Assembly: GCA_030549495.1 (NCBI GenBank)
Contig: JAUIRK010001041.1
Coordinates: 1,488,001-1,552,000, forward strand
Length of the DNA: 64,000 bases
DNA from: Nectonema munidae
Lineage: Eukaryota; Nematomorpha; Nectonematoida; Nectonematidae
Direction of reading: 5' to 3'
The position numbers were made by a program, and so were the translations under genes. Of the stretch, positions 1 through 12,334 are shown piece after piece; the stretch's first letter is position 1; the number at the start of each line of letters is the position of its first letter. The notes beneath the pieces are model-generated. The model was not told the origin of the DNA and did no database searches. It saw only the letters and a program-made list of their open reading frames with translations.

Positions 1-237
1 TACTTGTGTCATACGTAATTTACAATACAAATGCTTTTATCTGCAGAAAAGGTGAATTCTCTCGTATATTTTGAGACAAATGAAGATATTTTATGTGATC
101 TGCTCTGAGCAATTTTCGGCATGCTTAATCTTCAATTTCAAAAAGTTAACAACAGACGAGGGAAAGAAGAAAGTAAAAAGATTAGTTTTCAATAGTGATA
201 TAAAGTATCAGTTGTGCGCAATGAAAGTACAGTGCTG

Positions 238-369
238 CATAGGGTGTTTTCATCGAGAAGGCACAATTGCGCCGCTTGTATCGAACTATGAGCAAAGCAG
301 GCTTGATGCGGGATCGAACCCAAGACCTTGAGTTATCGAATCGAGCATCTAACCAAACCTACTCACGCT
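238..369 (-). mobile_element. tRNA-derived SINE, copy 1
   Basis: On the - strand it reads GCGTGAGTAGG, GTTAGATGC and a good box B (GGTTCGATCCC), the split promoter of tRNA-derived SINEs. It closely matches 23625-23796 and, more distantly, 53116-53398 and 63322-63451. The GGTAAA-type tail seen in other copies is missing here, so the 3' end is cut or replaced. Confidence 0.8.
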
Positions 370-880
370 TTTTGTTGTCGTATGACAAAAGAATAGTAAA
401 AAGAAATACATTTTATATTTCGATTGAAAATAAGCTTCAGAGCCGAATTCAAGAGGGTTCCTTATTAACAAAACCGTTTTTAATTGAAATTTAAAACTAT
501 ATATTTTTTTGATACCTTCATTTGTTGTGAGTTTGATCCAATTTATAAAATTTTGAATGTTAATTAATTAACAATATTATTTACAATTAATGATTCAAAT
601 TTTAAGTTGATGGAATCATCTATCTTGATAAAAAAAACTTTAAAACCGCTATATACAATTTTTTTAAAAAATTCGTGAGAAATGAAAACAAATATTGAAA
701 AATAGAAAAGTATTAATGCTAAGTAGTGAAAAATTATATTTTAAAACAAAAATTGACTCTATTGACTGAATAACAAAAAATTGACTTTGACTTAAAAAAC
801 TTACAAATGATTATCATTCAAGTAGCGAAATAAATGAAAAGATTGTTTTTGAAACATTGCCAAAGCTCAAAGCAAAATTG
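370..880. other. AT-rich noncoding stretch
   Basis: No convincing gene or repeat. Long A and T runs; the short open frames have no family resemblance. Confidence 0.6.
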
Positions 881-892
881 ACTTTTACTCGC

Positions 893-1037
893 CCTGCTTA
901 TAACCCATTACAAAACCTCTAAGGCCTAAGCCCACCTCAAAACGACTTTTTCCCGCCCACCTCAAAACCCACACGCCCCACCTCAAATTCTCTACGCCCC
1001 ACCAGTGGGGCGTATGCCCCACGTTGAGAAGCACTGC
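893..1037 (+). repeat. GC-rich iterated block ending in a hAT-like terminus
   Basis: Several imperfect repeats of a CGCCCCACCTCAAAA-like unit end in GTTGAGAAGCACTG, the usual style of a hAT right terminus (reverse CAGTG). The next eight bases, CTCTAATG, would be the target duplication, but no matching copy was found to the left. It may belong to the hAT remnant beside it. Confidence 0.4.
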
Positions 1038-1370
1038 TCTAATGTAAAACAGAAAATTTGCAATGCACACCATTTTTATTTTATAAACTTGTCAAAGTCT
1101 ACTCTGGTAGTTAACTCATTTGGTTTCATAAAAAGCAGACAGCATTTAGTAGGTTGATATAAAAGGAGCCTAAATTTAACTTGTGATATTTCGTCTTATG
1201 AAAACTCAAATATCTCATTATTTGAACAACCTTCTTTTTGCTTAATAAAATATGTTATGTTATAATGTTCTACTTACCTTTAAGAAAAACTCTGGTGACA
1301 AAGAAGTGGATTCATCCTCTTGAATTGTTTCGCTTTGTGTTTGAGATTTTGCAGATTCAAAAAAAACTGC

Positions 1371-2760
1371 TCATATTTTTTGGTGAAGATACATTTGGGT
1401 TTGAGGATAAAAAATCATTTCGTTATAAACTTTTTCTAATGTGTTTTTTGCTTTCTTTTTTTGTTCTTCCGAAAGAAGAATCCTTGATATGGAATCAATC
1501 CAGATTGAAGCTAGAAGAAGTTCGTTTTGTAATAGTTTTTCTTCTCTTTTTTTCAAGCTCCTAATGAACTCTTCATTACCTTCATTTTGGCTCAAATCAA
1601 ATATAGTTTTGCGCACTTGCGGTTATTTTTTCTTTTGGGAAAAAAAGGTGGCTTCTTGGGGGGGGCGCATAGTTGAAATATTTTTTTCTCCTCCCCCCCT
1701 CCTTCTTCCTCAAACACGCCAAAGACACCCCCAAAACCCTAAAAAAAACTTTTCACTATTAGGTTTTTAGGTGTCCTTTCAACAAAAAAAATCTACTTCC
1801 CCCTCTTGGTGGCATATCAATTAACATTTTTTTCCACTTTCTTCCCCACAAAATAGCGTCAGGGGGGGGCGCGAGAAAAAGTAAATACATTTTTCCTTTT
1901 AACAATTTCATGCCAACATGAAAGTCCATCACGAACGCTAAGTTGCAGCGTGTGCTCCATGCATCTCATATGATAAACATCAGACACATTACCATTAGTT
2001 TCCTCATTTTCATATTAAGAGGCGTCTGGATCTGAGGTTTCATCGTGATCATTCATTTTATGCTTAGAAATTAATTTGATGGCTCGAGTCATATTTGCAG
2101 CATTGTCAACTACACAACCCAAAGCTTGCTTTGTTTTAATTTCGAATTGTTCTAAAACTTTCTAAGTAAAGTCTTTCAAACTTTTCGAGTGACTAAGGGA
2201 GTTGGTATTGGCTATAGCCAAGATGAACTCCATCAAACCATTTTTTTCACAAAAGAATTGAACTGCAACGGCCAAAAAGTGAGACCTGAGTGTTGTAACA
2301 GTATCAAACTTCAAATATACCATTTTGTTCGCGAAGCAAATTTTAAGTTTATTTTTTTCAACAGAATATTTATTTAATAACATTGACTTGATACTATCAC
2401 GACCCAGCAATATTCCTAATTTTTTTGCTGTAACACCATTAAGAATCTGAAATTCTTCTCCTTCGAAAAAACTGAACGAAACTCCGTTGTAAATAATCAT
2501 TTTTAAAATTCCACTCTCAAAATCTGTTCTTGTTACTTTGCAGTTTGCTGAAATTTCGGTTTTCTGTACAAAAGAAGACATAAGGCTTTGACTTTCATCA
2601 ACTTTAGGTTTTTTGAAAAAACCACCATGAAAAACGTTTCTTTATGATATCTTTAAAGATGCCTTTTTAAGTTCGAAGATGTACGCCTTGTTTTGAATTT
2701 TTTCATGACACATTTTACGATGATCAGAATTACACTCACAAAATGTTATCTGAAAATTCA
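1371..2760 (-). pseudogene. hAT transposase remnant with BED finger
   Basis: Read on the - strand. A decayed BED zinc finger lies near 2760-2660. An open stretch (2581-2162) follows with YLKFDTVTTLRSHF and ANTNSLSHSKSL, then a DNAANMTRAIKL segment near 2120-2060 (the usual second catalytic Asp region), a CMEHTLQL segment near 1970, and the C-terminal dimerisation region NELLLASIWIDS at 1616-1371. The order and motifs match hAT transposases. The frame is broken many times and a G/C-rich, T-rich block near 1640-1870 interrupts it, so it cannot be active. Confidence 0.75.
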
Positions 2761-3764
2761 TAAAATGTTATGCTTTTTATATAAATTAATTTACTTATTG
2801 AAGATAAACGCAAGTTTTATCTCATCTATCATTTAAACTTAACAACTGAATTTTTTTTAATATTACTCTAATTTATCTCTAAAGTATTTAACTATTAATG
2901 ACTAAATAATCATTTTATTTCAATCATACACATTTAAATAGGTCATGATTTTAGATTTTATTCTCTACCACTTAGTTTTAATTTTGAAAAAATGAACTAT
3001 CAATGATATAATTTTAGATGCGTCTCTTTTGTTTTCTGTAGTGAGTGCATGCCTGAACCAAGTATTTGGTTTTAAATTCTAAAAATTATTGATATTCATG
3101 TTCAGTCAATAAAATTTATCTTCAAATAATAATCAATGGCTTCCTAAAAATTTTGCTGCTTCCACCGCTTCCGCTTCCTATCCCTGTTTTTCACGCTCTC
3201 CCAAAAATCCGCGCTTATTGGAGAGTGTCGCGACTGACTTGGAGTGTACACTTCGGAAAGTCAGTAAGGTCTTTGATGTTAGGTGGTGCTTTTCTTCATT
3301 CTCAGGTGTTGACAGTCTATGGAACAATTATCGGGCTCAAGTGAATTTGAGGCTCAACAAAGTGAATTTCGAAGAATTTTTCAATTTCACTTTTTTATGT
3401 TAAAATAAAGATTAAATTTGTTGTATTGTAAATTGTAATTCTCTCTATCGAGTAAGTAGACCATTCAATAATATATCCTAACTCTTGTAGTTTCAGTGTT
3501 TGTCATGACCCATATTCATAAGAATTCTCACTGACACTTTTTTGATCTATAGAACGTATGGTATCCATCTCAAAATGTAAGCAGTGTAGTAGCATGTAGC
3601 TTTAGACATGCATACAAGCACGTGACTTTTATTTGAAGTTTTCATCTTTTTGTAGTAGACCTCATAGGACGTTCCATACAACGTTTGTGTGTTTTTATCT
3701 GATGGGTGACTCCAAACAGGAGAGCATCCACCTCCCCCCCCCACCCCAGTGAAAATTTTCTACT
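2761..3764. other. Noncoding stretch with one less AT-rich block
   Basis: Nothing recognised. About 3150-3420 is richer in G and C than its surroundings and ends in AATAAAG, but its frames show no domain. A poly-C run lies near 3734. Confidence 0.5.
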
Positions 3765-4914
3765 TTGCAAATCAAATGTAGAATTTGTTCTTGTGAAATG
3801 AGTTATAAATTTCGTGAAAACCAATACTTTTATCAATATAATTTACGTAATAAATATAATTTGAGAATATATTGTGAGAAAAATAATCTTCAATTTAAAG
3901 TGCTTCTTATATTGGATAATGCACCGGGTCATTCAATTTGTTTATCTGAAAAGTTTGAAGAAATTAACGTTTTATTTCTTCCTCCTAATACAACTTCAAT
4001 ACTTCAACCCATGGATTCAGGAGTTATCGCTACGTTCAAAGCGCTTTATCTTAAAAACACCTTTGAAAAAGCATATAAAAGTGTTTCTAAAAATGAAGCA
4101 GAATCACTTTCGATATTTTGGAAAAAAATTTCAATTAAGGATGCTATTGATGGCATACAAAAAGCTTGGGGACAAGTAAATATGCCTACTTTAGCATCAT
4201 CTTGGAAAAATCTTTTTTCAGAAACATTTCAAAAAAATACAGCAACAAACAATGCCTTTGATGAATTAGTTGCAGAAACGAATATTGTTGGAAAAAACTT
4301 GGGTTTGGTAGAGTTAGATAATCAAAGCATATTTGAACTAATAGAAGCACATACTGAAGAGTTAAGTGTTAATGATTTGATGAATATTGATCAGCAAAGA
4401 GCATATGAAAGTGATAATGATTTGGAAAAAGACGGAGGCATGGTTGATAATGTTAAAGAAATATCAAAAGAAAATCTTAAAGAAATACTTTGCAAAGTTG
4501 AAAGCATAAAGCAATTTATCTGTGAGGCTGACCCAAACAATGAAAGAAGTTTTCAAATTTGTCAAAAAATTGATTTAACAGTACAATGTTATGAAGAACT
4601 TTATAAAGAGAAAACCAAGAATAAAGTACAAAGCAATTTGGATATGTTTTTTACCAAAAATACGCCTTGAGTTATTTTTTTTATTTATTTGTATTTTTAA
4701 ACAAAAATGTTTTGCTTCACTTTTTCTTCAATATAAAACTTGATTTTAAAGTACAGTAGTTTAAACTACAGTATCTAACTACACTGAATTAAACTACATT
4801 ATCTATCTTTAAACTACTGTAATTTAAACTCCTTGATTAACACGGTTTTGATTAACACGAATTTTTTTTGGATTAATTAAGCGTGTTAATCAAAGGATTA
4901 TTTTGAAAATTAAT
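3765..4914 (+). mobile_element. Tigger/pogo-type transposon, 5'-truncated
   Basis: The open frame 3765-4670 encodes the second half of a DDE transposase of the pogo/Tigger group. LLILDNAPGHS (second catalytic Asp) and LPPNTTSILQPMDSGVI are diagnostic; the region after them is the usual acidic, Lys-rich C-terminal part. Homology begins near codon 35 (CEKNNLQFK); the residues before it are probably not native. The N-terminal CENP-B-like DNA-binding domains and first catalytic Asp are absent. Downstream, repeated TTGATTAACACG units and their inverse CGTGTTAATCAA at about 4832-4910 look like the terminal inverted-repeat region. No left end was found. Confidence 0.85.
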
Positions 4915-5890
4915 TTTTCCACAATTTTTTTACAAACTCGAAATTTCCATTTTTTTTTGATACTTTTCGAACAATCATCTTTTACTTAGCTTTTATTGAT
5001 GATAAAAAAATATTAAAACTGCTAAAACAAAAAATTTAAAACGAAAAAATAAATCAAGTATATAACAATTCTAAATAGTGATAATTATTTTTTACCAAAC
5101 TAAAAATTAACAAAAATAATATGAAATTCATATCCTGACAAAGTAGTCACATGGCCACCGAAAATTGTATATTGCCGTTTTCTGGCTTGTCGTGCATTCT
5201 TTTCTAAAATCGAGACTTTTTTAAAATGCCCGGGACAATTTGTTGAAAATCTTTCTGGTCACTTTACATATGAGGTGCTGATATGCTTGATAAGTAAATT
5301 TCTTTATACAGAAGAAAAAATCGTGGTTTCCTATTTTCACACAAAGGCTCGATATCATTTAGTAAATTGCTAAAAACTCAACAATTTTATGAATGTAAAA
5401 GACTAAATAACTTTATTGTAAACGAAAAGAATTTCTTTATCTCTCAATTCAAATGTTTCCTCCACCAATTGTAAAAAATTATGCACAGAAATCAAGGCGT
5501 TTGAAAGAAAGTCAATGAAGAATTTAAATATGATAAAAAGGAAATCATTTTGTTAGGTTAATACAAATTAAACAACACTGCTAGAATTGTCAAAAAGAGA
5601 AAAAATCTGCAGCAGATGAGAGGTTTCTTAAGCAGGAAATTTTTTGCTTTTTTTTAATTGAAAACTTAAATACAAAAAACAAATGTTAAGCAATTTTTAA
5701 TAAATTTAACATTTAATATATTGCTGATGCCGATCATCATCTCAAAAATAGGAGACATTTTTCAAGCACAACCAATTATTCATTTTTGATCTTTATAAAG
5801 TCTGAATTAAACATAATATAAAGTATTTTCATTGAAAAAAAGATTCGAAGAATTACGGTCTTTGTTAGGTTAACAACCATTTTAATCAAC
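4915..5890. other. AT-rich noncoding stretch
   Basis: No gene, tRNA or recognisable element. Confidence 0.55.
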
Positions 5891-5904
5891 GCCTTTCAGT
5901 ACAA

Positions 5905-6160
5905 GGAAGAAGGAATAGGCATCAGGTACAGGACTAATGGGAAGATGCAAAAACAAAGACGACTGCTTGCCTTAACAAAGCTTAAACGGACAGTTATTTG
6001 ACATATTTTTGCGGATAACATACCCTGAACGCCATGAGTAAGCAGAAAATGCAGTCATCAACTTATAAGTTATCTTGGGCCTGTGACAACTAACGCCTCA
6101 CAATGAACACTAAGAAGACAGAAGTCATGTTTTAACCGCGGCCTAGCAACACTTGCAAGT
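5905..6160 (+). pseudogene. LINE reverse-transcriptase scrap
   Basis: A short decayed match to the RT palm of invertebrate LINEs. GIGIRYRTNGK and RRLLALTKLK are followed by a decayed FADD-type motif (IFADN) and, in another frame, MNTKKTEVMF. This order (YRTDGKLFNL, AKTK, FADDCAL, KKTEVM) is familiar from RTE- or CR1-like elements. Stops and frameshifts every few tens of codons show it is old. Confidence 0.55.
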
Positions 6161-7890
6161 TCTATTTTAATAAAAACTCTGATAAAAGTGAGAAAAATTG
6201 ATGAAGTGCGAATCATAAAATGTAATTTTTTTTATCATTATAAAAAATTAATTTATTTCAATTGAAAAGGTCATTCGTAAGTTAATGATGCTGGTTATGC
6301 AATTGAAGTATTTGCATTGAAAACTTTAAAAAATTTTGCGATAGAAAAATATTTCTTTAAGCTAATTCCAAAATTCAAGTGCGCTGACCTAAAATAAAAA
6401 TACATCTTTAAGTTTATGAAGTTACTTCTACTGTTGAATAATAATCTTTCCTTAGCAGTGTTAGGAAAGTAATCATATGATCAAGACACAAAAAGACAGA
6501 CCTAAAAAATAAATAGTCAAACTTGCTGGACCCTCGATTACCCACATAAAAATATTTGCGCGGTTATGCGGGTGTGGATAGAAGAATTTTGAGTTTTGGG
6601 TAATATTTGACAACATTTCTCAAAAATCAAAATGAAGTATTAAAAAAATAAATCAGAAAACCTTCTAAGCATCCTTTACTATTAATAGTTCTTAGTTATA
6701 TGATATGCCGAATTTAACTGAAATATGCGCATGCATGGGAATAAGAATTGAGATTGTGTTATGTAAAATCAAATAAAAAATAAGGAGATTAAGCACCTCA
6801 AAAATTATTTTCTTAAAAAATTATAAAATAATACTAAAAAGTTAGGTGGTTGAAAATAAATTCTAACATGTACGTGGAGTTTTTAAGTGAGAGTTAGATC
6901 TTTAAACCTTGGACTCTGCCTCCCTGAAGAAACGTAATAAAATTACTGTTTTGTTAGCCGAATGATTAGTTGATTCAATTTTTGTGTGTTCAATAGTTTA
7001 CTCAAAAATTTATTTCGAAATCTATGCGGGAAAAAAATTATTTGCAGGACTGGGGGTACCCACAAAGTTTATTTTGCGGGTATGGGCGGGTCCGGGTCCA
7101 CCTTTTGCTCTCATACTTGTTGGAACAGCACGCATATATTAGGCTACAATGTATTTGTTGTATATAATATGACAACAAAATCTGAAAAATGGTTTAAATG
7201 GCAATAAAGAGAAAAAAAACTCACATTTCAAAAAAGGACAACGAAATCAAGCATCTTGATATAAAATAGCAGCCATTCTTGTTGTTGGCAAGACGCAAAT
7301 CCAAAATTTAAATAAGCGAAAATTTTTTTGCATCTTAAGAAAATATATTCTCCTTCAATATAAAAGCTTAAATTTTTCAAAAAAAAAGTAAAATGAAAAG
7401 GTTTGGTTGAAATAGAAGCAACAAATTTTTCTATACGCTCTATACTCTTAGAATAAGAATACATAATATTAAAAAAATTATACACTAAGCAATAATAATT
7501 TAAACTATTATTTGAATGAAAAAGGCCCTGATAACTGGATAAACTTTTCAGGGAAAATAGAAAAGGCCAGTACAATCAAAGCATTGTATCATTTCAAATA
7601 AACTGACGGTAAATTTTGCAGTTCATTTTGACAAAAAATATTTGATATCAAAAAAAGTAGGTTGATAAAGCTTCAAATTAAGTTAAAAAAAATTCTTTTA
7701 AAAAAATAAGGAAATTAAAATTAGTTACATTACGTGTCTAAAAAGTAGAAAAGATCAACAACAAAAAAAGGGATGAATATATTTATAAAAGTAGGAAAAT
7801 AATCATCCATTTTTAAAAGGCAGACATTTTATTAAAACCTTGGGGCACTTTTTAACCCAGCCGCATTAAAATCAGAAGGCCTTTATTTAA
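6161..7890. other. Noncoding stretch, repeats unassigned
   Basis: Mostly AT-rich. Two spots stand out, ACCCTCGATTACCCACA near 6530 and a GGGTACCCACAAAG...GCGGGTCCGGGTCC block near 7051-7102. They could be ends of one old DNA element, but I could not align them as inverted repeats. The 115-codon minus frame at 7228-7575 is Phe/Leu/Ser/Tyr-rich and resembles nothing known. Confidence 0.4.
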
Positions 7891-8081
7891 GGAGTGAGTG
7901 AGTGAGGGAAATCTCTAAGCACTTTCCAGCGTTGGCTGATATGGTTGCTGTATTGCTATGATTAGGATGGCTTTGATTGGTTGTTTCTATGTGACGGAAA
8001 TCGAATTAGTTATGTTCTAAAGGAGCAAAAATAAAAGGAAGGAAATGTAGAAGTGTTGTATTGAAGGGATGATATATGAGA

Positions 8082-8528
8082 TTAGGAGTTGGGTGATGGA
8101 GGGATAAGATTTTGGTGTGCTTTAAGAATTGGTTCTATTGTGTTTATCAGGATTGAGAGTTCTTGGAGAATTGAAGGGTGATATAGAAAGTCATAAATGG
8201 AGTTGGGGATACCATTGAAATATAAGTGGCAGAATTTGAGTAGTTTGGTTCGTTTGTTTTGAAAGATGGGGCATAGAAGGATGATGTGTATTGGTGTTTC
8301 TATTTCTGTGCAACCAAAACGGCAAAGTGGGTTGTTGGGTAGTTTGAATTTGTAAAAGAAAGCATAGGTTGGGCCATGAAAAGAGAACCATCTAATTGTG
8401 TTGCGTGCGAGAAAAATGCTTTTATTATTAATCGCAAAATTGATTAGAGGAGGAGAAATGCTGAGGGATGACCAATTGTTCAAGATGGATGTGTGTGTTG
8501 AAGATTTGATGCAGGATAGAGGGTACAA
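8082..8528 (-). pseudogene. LINE C-terminal region with CCHC-like finger
   Basis: An open 148-codon piece. CRFGCTEIETPIHIILLCP is the Cys/His finger that closes ORF2 in I- and R1-type LINEs. It is followed by a leucine-rich end and then about 190 bp of 3' UTR to the CACT tail. Confidence 0.75.
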
Positions 8529-8529
8529 T

Positions 8530-9189
8530 GATTAAGGTTGTGTTCGATGTTAAGGTTTTGGATAATTGATCTACTATGTTGTTTTCGGTGCATGTAGAAT
8601 GTCCGGGAGACCAGGTGATGGTGATGTTGAAATGTTGAGAGAGTTTGGTGGCTATGCTATGACATGACAGCGAAATTTTATGATTGAGATTGAGATCGTT
8701 AATGATGTTTTGAGCGTCTGTGTAAAGATTGATGTGACTAAAGTTGTGACGATATGTTTCGATATTGTCTAATAGATGGCTGCAAGCGGCTAAAATTGCT
8801 AACGCTTCTGTTTCATAAGATGAAGTGTTGTTGTCGGTGTGAAGAACTTCGGAGAAAAGGGGGGTTAATGAGTTGGTGATGAAGAAGGCTTATGCACCAG
8901 TAGCATGGTGAGAGGATTTAGAACCGTCAGTAAAGATGAAAAGATTATATGGTGAGTGGGGATTAGTGCGCTGCATTTTGATTAGTTTGGAAGAATTGTT
9001 TTTATGTTTGCATATGGTTAATGTGTAGGCTAATCCATCTGAAGGGTTGAAATGGAAGATTGGATGGATTTCAGATGATATGGAATAGTGAGCTAGGTTT
9101 GGTATGTACTTGGCACATATGGTTTCGTAAAATGAGAGTATAAGGGATGAAGTTGAGTAGAGTGTGGTGAAAGCGTGAATGGGGCTCAT
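8530..9189 (-). pseudogene. LINE RNase H domain
   Basis: On the - strand: FIFTDGSKSS (first catalytic Asp), SYETEALAI (catalytic Glu), LYTDAQ (Asp) and TWSPGHSTCTENN (His region), in the order of ribonuclease H. One frame break lies near 8890. Cellular or retroviral origin is unlikely because the domain sits between the LINE RT and the C-terminal finger. Confidence 0.8.
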
Positions 9190-9349
9190 GGATTTGAAAG
9201 TTTTCGAGTATAGTGTTACTAGAGTTAAGTGTAGTTTGTATAGAATTGGTAGAGTTTGTGTAAGGAGTTCAAGTTTTGAAGTAGGTGTGGTGTGATACGC
9301 GTTAGTGATTGTGAGGAGACAGGTACGGTGTATTTTATTGAGAATAATA

Positions 9350-10491
9350 CTAGTAAGCAGCTTTAGGGAAAAACCCCAGGAGAGGATACCGTATTGAATT
9401 ATGGGTAAAATAATTGATGTACTTGAAGGAGAAAATGATAGGCGTGAGGTTAGCGTGTAGGTTTTTGATGTGTGCTGAGAATTTAAGGTTTGATTGAAAA
9501 ATGACTCCGAGATATTTTATTTGGGTTACTGGTGTGGATGATGGCACGACTAGATGTTGTGGTAAGATTCTTTTCCTAGTGAAATATATGATGTTCAGTT
9601 TACTCTGGTTAAACTGAATTTTGTATTTAGAGGCTATGGAGTTAATATTCGTCAAAAGGGTGGTAGCGCTGTTCAAATTGGTTTCCTGGTCGGCGTTGGA
9701 GAAGATGAAGTGGATATCGTTAGAGTAGCCTTGTGCGAAGTGTGAGTGGGAATTAATGTGATCTAGGAGTGGATTGATGAGGAGGAGCCATAAAATGCCT
9801 GAGAGGCAGCCGCCTTGGGGGTAGAAAGCGAGAGTTGTTTTATGTAAGTGTTGTTGTTGTGATGCAGGATAAGTATGCGTTTGTTGAGATAGCTTTGAAT
9901 GAACTTGCTGAGGTATAAAGGGTAATTGTTTTGGATTAAGTTGAATAGAATTGCGGAACAAGCAGAGTTGAAAGCATTATCAATGTCAAGAAAGGTTGTT
10001 GTTGCGATAGTTTAGTGTGTTTTCCAAAGAAGAGAGTTAGGCGTGAGAGGGCCATTTCAGTGTTTTTGTTAGGGAGATAGGCAAATTGATTTGGATGAAT
10101 GAGATTTTTTTTTGCAAATGTGGTGTAGTAATCTTTTTCGTAAAATTCGTTCTAGTACTTTGCCAAGAGACGGTAAAATCGAGATGGGGTGCCAGTTTTT
10201 TATTTCATTGATGTTTCTGTTGGGTTTGGGGATTAGCACTAGCTTGCTAATTTTCCAAATGTTTGGAAAAAAGCTAAATTTTAGACATACATTGTAAATA
10301 TGATGATGAGATTGTAAGATATGGTACGATTTTTTGATGTGCTTGGGAGAGATGAGGTCTAGACTATGAGAGGATTTTGATTTCATATTGTGAACTGTAC
10401 GATTAAGTTCAGATTTGGTAGTGGGCTGAAAAGGTATTGATGAGTTGTGTGAGAGTTTATGATGAACAGTTTGCCTAATAATGGTGTTCAA
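9350..10491 (-). pseudogene. LINE reverse transcriptase
   Basis: Opens with SSHSLDLISPKHIKKS and LVLIPKPNR...WHPISILPSLGKVLERIL, the fingers motifs of LINE RTs. After a frame change the palm reads PQGGCLSGILWLLLINPLL, then GYSNDIHF where a YADD box is expected. KYLGVIF follows. Replacement of the first catalytic Asp by Asn, together with the frame changes, means no activity. Confidence 0.82.
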
Positions 10492-10953
10492 GGGGTTGTT
10501 TGAGTTTTCATTGTCGGATGAAAATAGTATGTTAAGGAAGTGAGGGTTGATGTGTGTTTGTGTTTGAGTTGGGAAGTAAGTGGTGAGGTAAAGAGGCGTT
10601 CTGCTTTGTATTTCTTGTTTTATTCAATAAGTTCCATGGGTTAGAGGGAGTTTGGCCACAAAATTTGGTCCATGATTTTCTTTTGGCTTGACTGATTTCA
10701 TGTTTATATTTTCGCTTAAGGATGAAGTATGATACAATGGATGCGGTGGAATGTGATTTTCTTAAAGATTTTAGGGCGCTGTGTAGTTGCTTTTTGAGAT
10801 GTGTGAGTTGGGAGTTCCAATAGTATGTGTTATGCCTTTTGTGTTCTGGGTAGTTAGGGGTGGATGCTTGAATGCATGATGATATGGTTTTGTTGATAAA
10901 TGTTGCGGATGCTCCAATATTTGGGATTGAGTTGGTGTTATTTAAATTGAGTT

Positions 10954-12334
10954 CTAGTTTATGAAGGTATGATGTCCAAAAAAATTTGAGTTGTTGGAAG
11001 ATTTTTTCTGTTTTGAATGAGTTGGCTGCAGATGAAATTGGAAAGTAATGTAAGAGTGATGTGATGCGGAAGGAGTGTTTGATATCTGCCAGTTATGGAT
11101 GAGGTTGATTGAGTGGAATGAAGTTATTGTGAGGTCAATGTGTGATTTGTGTAGTTTGTTTTGGTTTAGCTTCATATAGGTAGGATCTTTACTGTTATCA
11201 GCAAGAATAAGGTTATTTGAGGCAATAAAATTTTCAGCTTGCGTCCCGCGATAGTTTGATTTGGTATCCCATAGAAAGGATCTGGCGTTTAAATCGGCTG
11301 ATATAATTACGTGCTTATTTACGGTTCTAGGAAAAAGACGTTCACTGGAAAAAGACGTCCATTTCACTCGCTGCTCGCATGCGTGAACCTCCTTTGTATT
11401 AGTAATAATGTCTGGAAGCAATAAAGATACAAAAGAAATAGTGAACAAAGAATAGTGTGTATGAGTGCAATTGAAGGATTGAAGTTAGTGCATATGTATA
11501 TTTCAGATAAAATCATATATTTGAAGGGGAAAAGGCTCCCTTTTTTACATTAAACAGAGGTTGAAAGAACTTTATTTAAAAAAACTAAGATAGAATATTT
11601 GAAATTGAAAATGCATTTGTATCATTTATTACTTTAAAGTCAACAAACGTTGATTCACTTCTTTCAATTGCTATTTCACATTCAGAAATAAGATGCGATA
11701 TTCTTTTCAAAAAAAGAAGGATGGTTCGTGAACTTTCTAATTGCAAATAAGCATCATCAAGAAGTTGATTTTTCTTTTTTTCAATCATTTTTAGATTAGG
11801 CTTACGGAAAGTTTTTTTTTCAATTTGACGAATTTGCAATTTGAAACATGTTTCTTCTTTTTTGAAATAGTCAAAAACTTCCCATACAGAAGGATCACAC
11901 CCTAGCATTAACTTTCTTCCTCTCATGAAATGGACGTCTTTTTCCAGTGGACGTCTTTTTCCGATTACCCTTATTTACATGTGATATGGATGTAATTATG
12001 TGAAAGTTATTGATAAACTTCTCTGATAATAGAAGATTAGAAGACGATGGGGTGTAGAGTGAGCAGGATAAAAGGGGTAGTGGCTTAGTATGAATGAGAG
12101 TAAATATGTAATTGGATCCAGAGTGTTGATATAAAAGCGTGTTGTGAATTGAAGACTCGCAGAGTATTCGTTTAGTGGGGGAACATGTAGAAGCGTGTAG
12201 TTGCATGTATATTGGGGAATATGTGGATATGGCTCGTTTATGGAAATATCATATTTATATGAAGTTAGTATATTGTAGAGGTTAAGCCATGCGTTTCTTG
12301 AATGGTTGAGGTTAATGTAGAGAAAGTTTAGCAT
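10954..12334 (-). pseudogene. LINE APE endonuclease, split by a transposon
   Basis: The N-terminal half is at 12334-11996 (INLNHSRNAWLNL and EPYPHIP, matching the NLNHS...EP start of LINE endonucleases). The C-terminal half is at about 11313-10954 (ADLNARSFLWD, LADNSKDPTYM, DLTITS). In the intact family these run together; here the 647-bp element at 11323-11969 sits between them. Confidence 0.8.
11323..11969 (-). mobile_element. Mutator-like (MULE) element, deleted, with 9-bp target duplication
   Basis: Bounded by perfect 9-bp duplications CTTATTTAC (11314-11322 and 11970-11978). Ends start GGT and finish ACC. The subterminal inverted repeat is about 37 bp with one mismatch and itself contains two tandem copies of GGAAAAAGACGT. 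The open frame 11926-11585, which starts inside the right end, resembles the C-terminal end of FLYWCH/MULE transposases (DPSVWEVFDYFKKEE, then basic KKTFRKPN). A 9-bp duplication suits MULEs. The catalytic core is missing, so it depends on a partner. It lies inside the endonuclease of the LINE and is therefore younger. Confidence 0.85.

Noticed and set aside
3153-3403. Overlapping open frames in a less AT-rich block
   Set aside because: Neither frame resembles a protein; no supporting start, splice or neighbour evidence.
7228-7575. 115-codon minus-strand open frame
   Set aside because: Phe/Ser/Leu/Tyr-rich composition expected from AT-rich DNA, no domain, no splice context.
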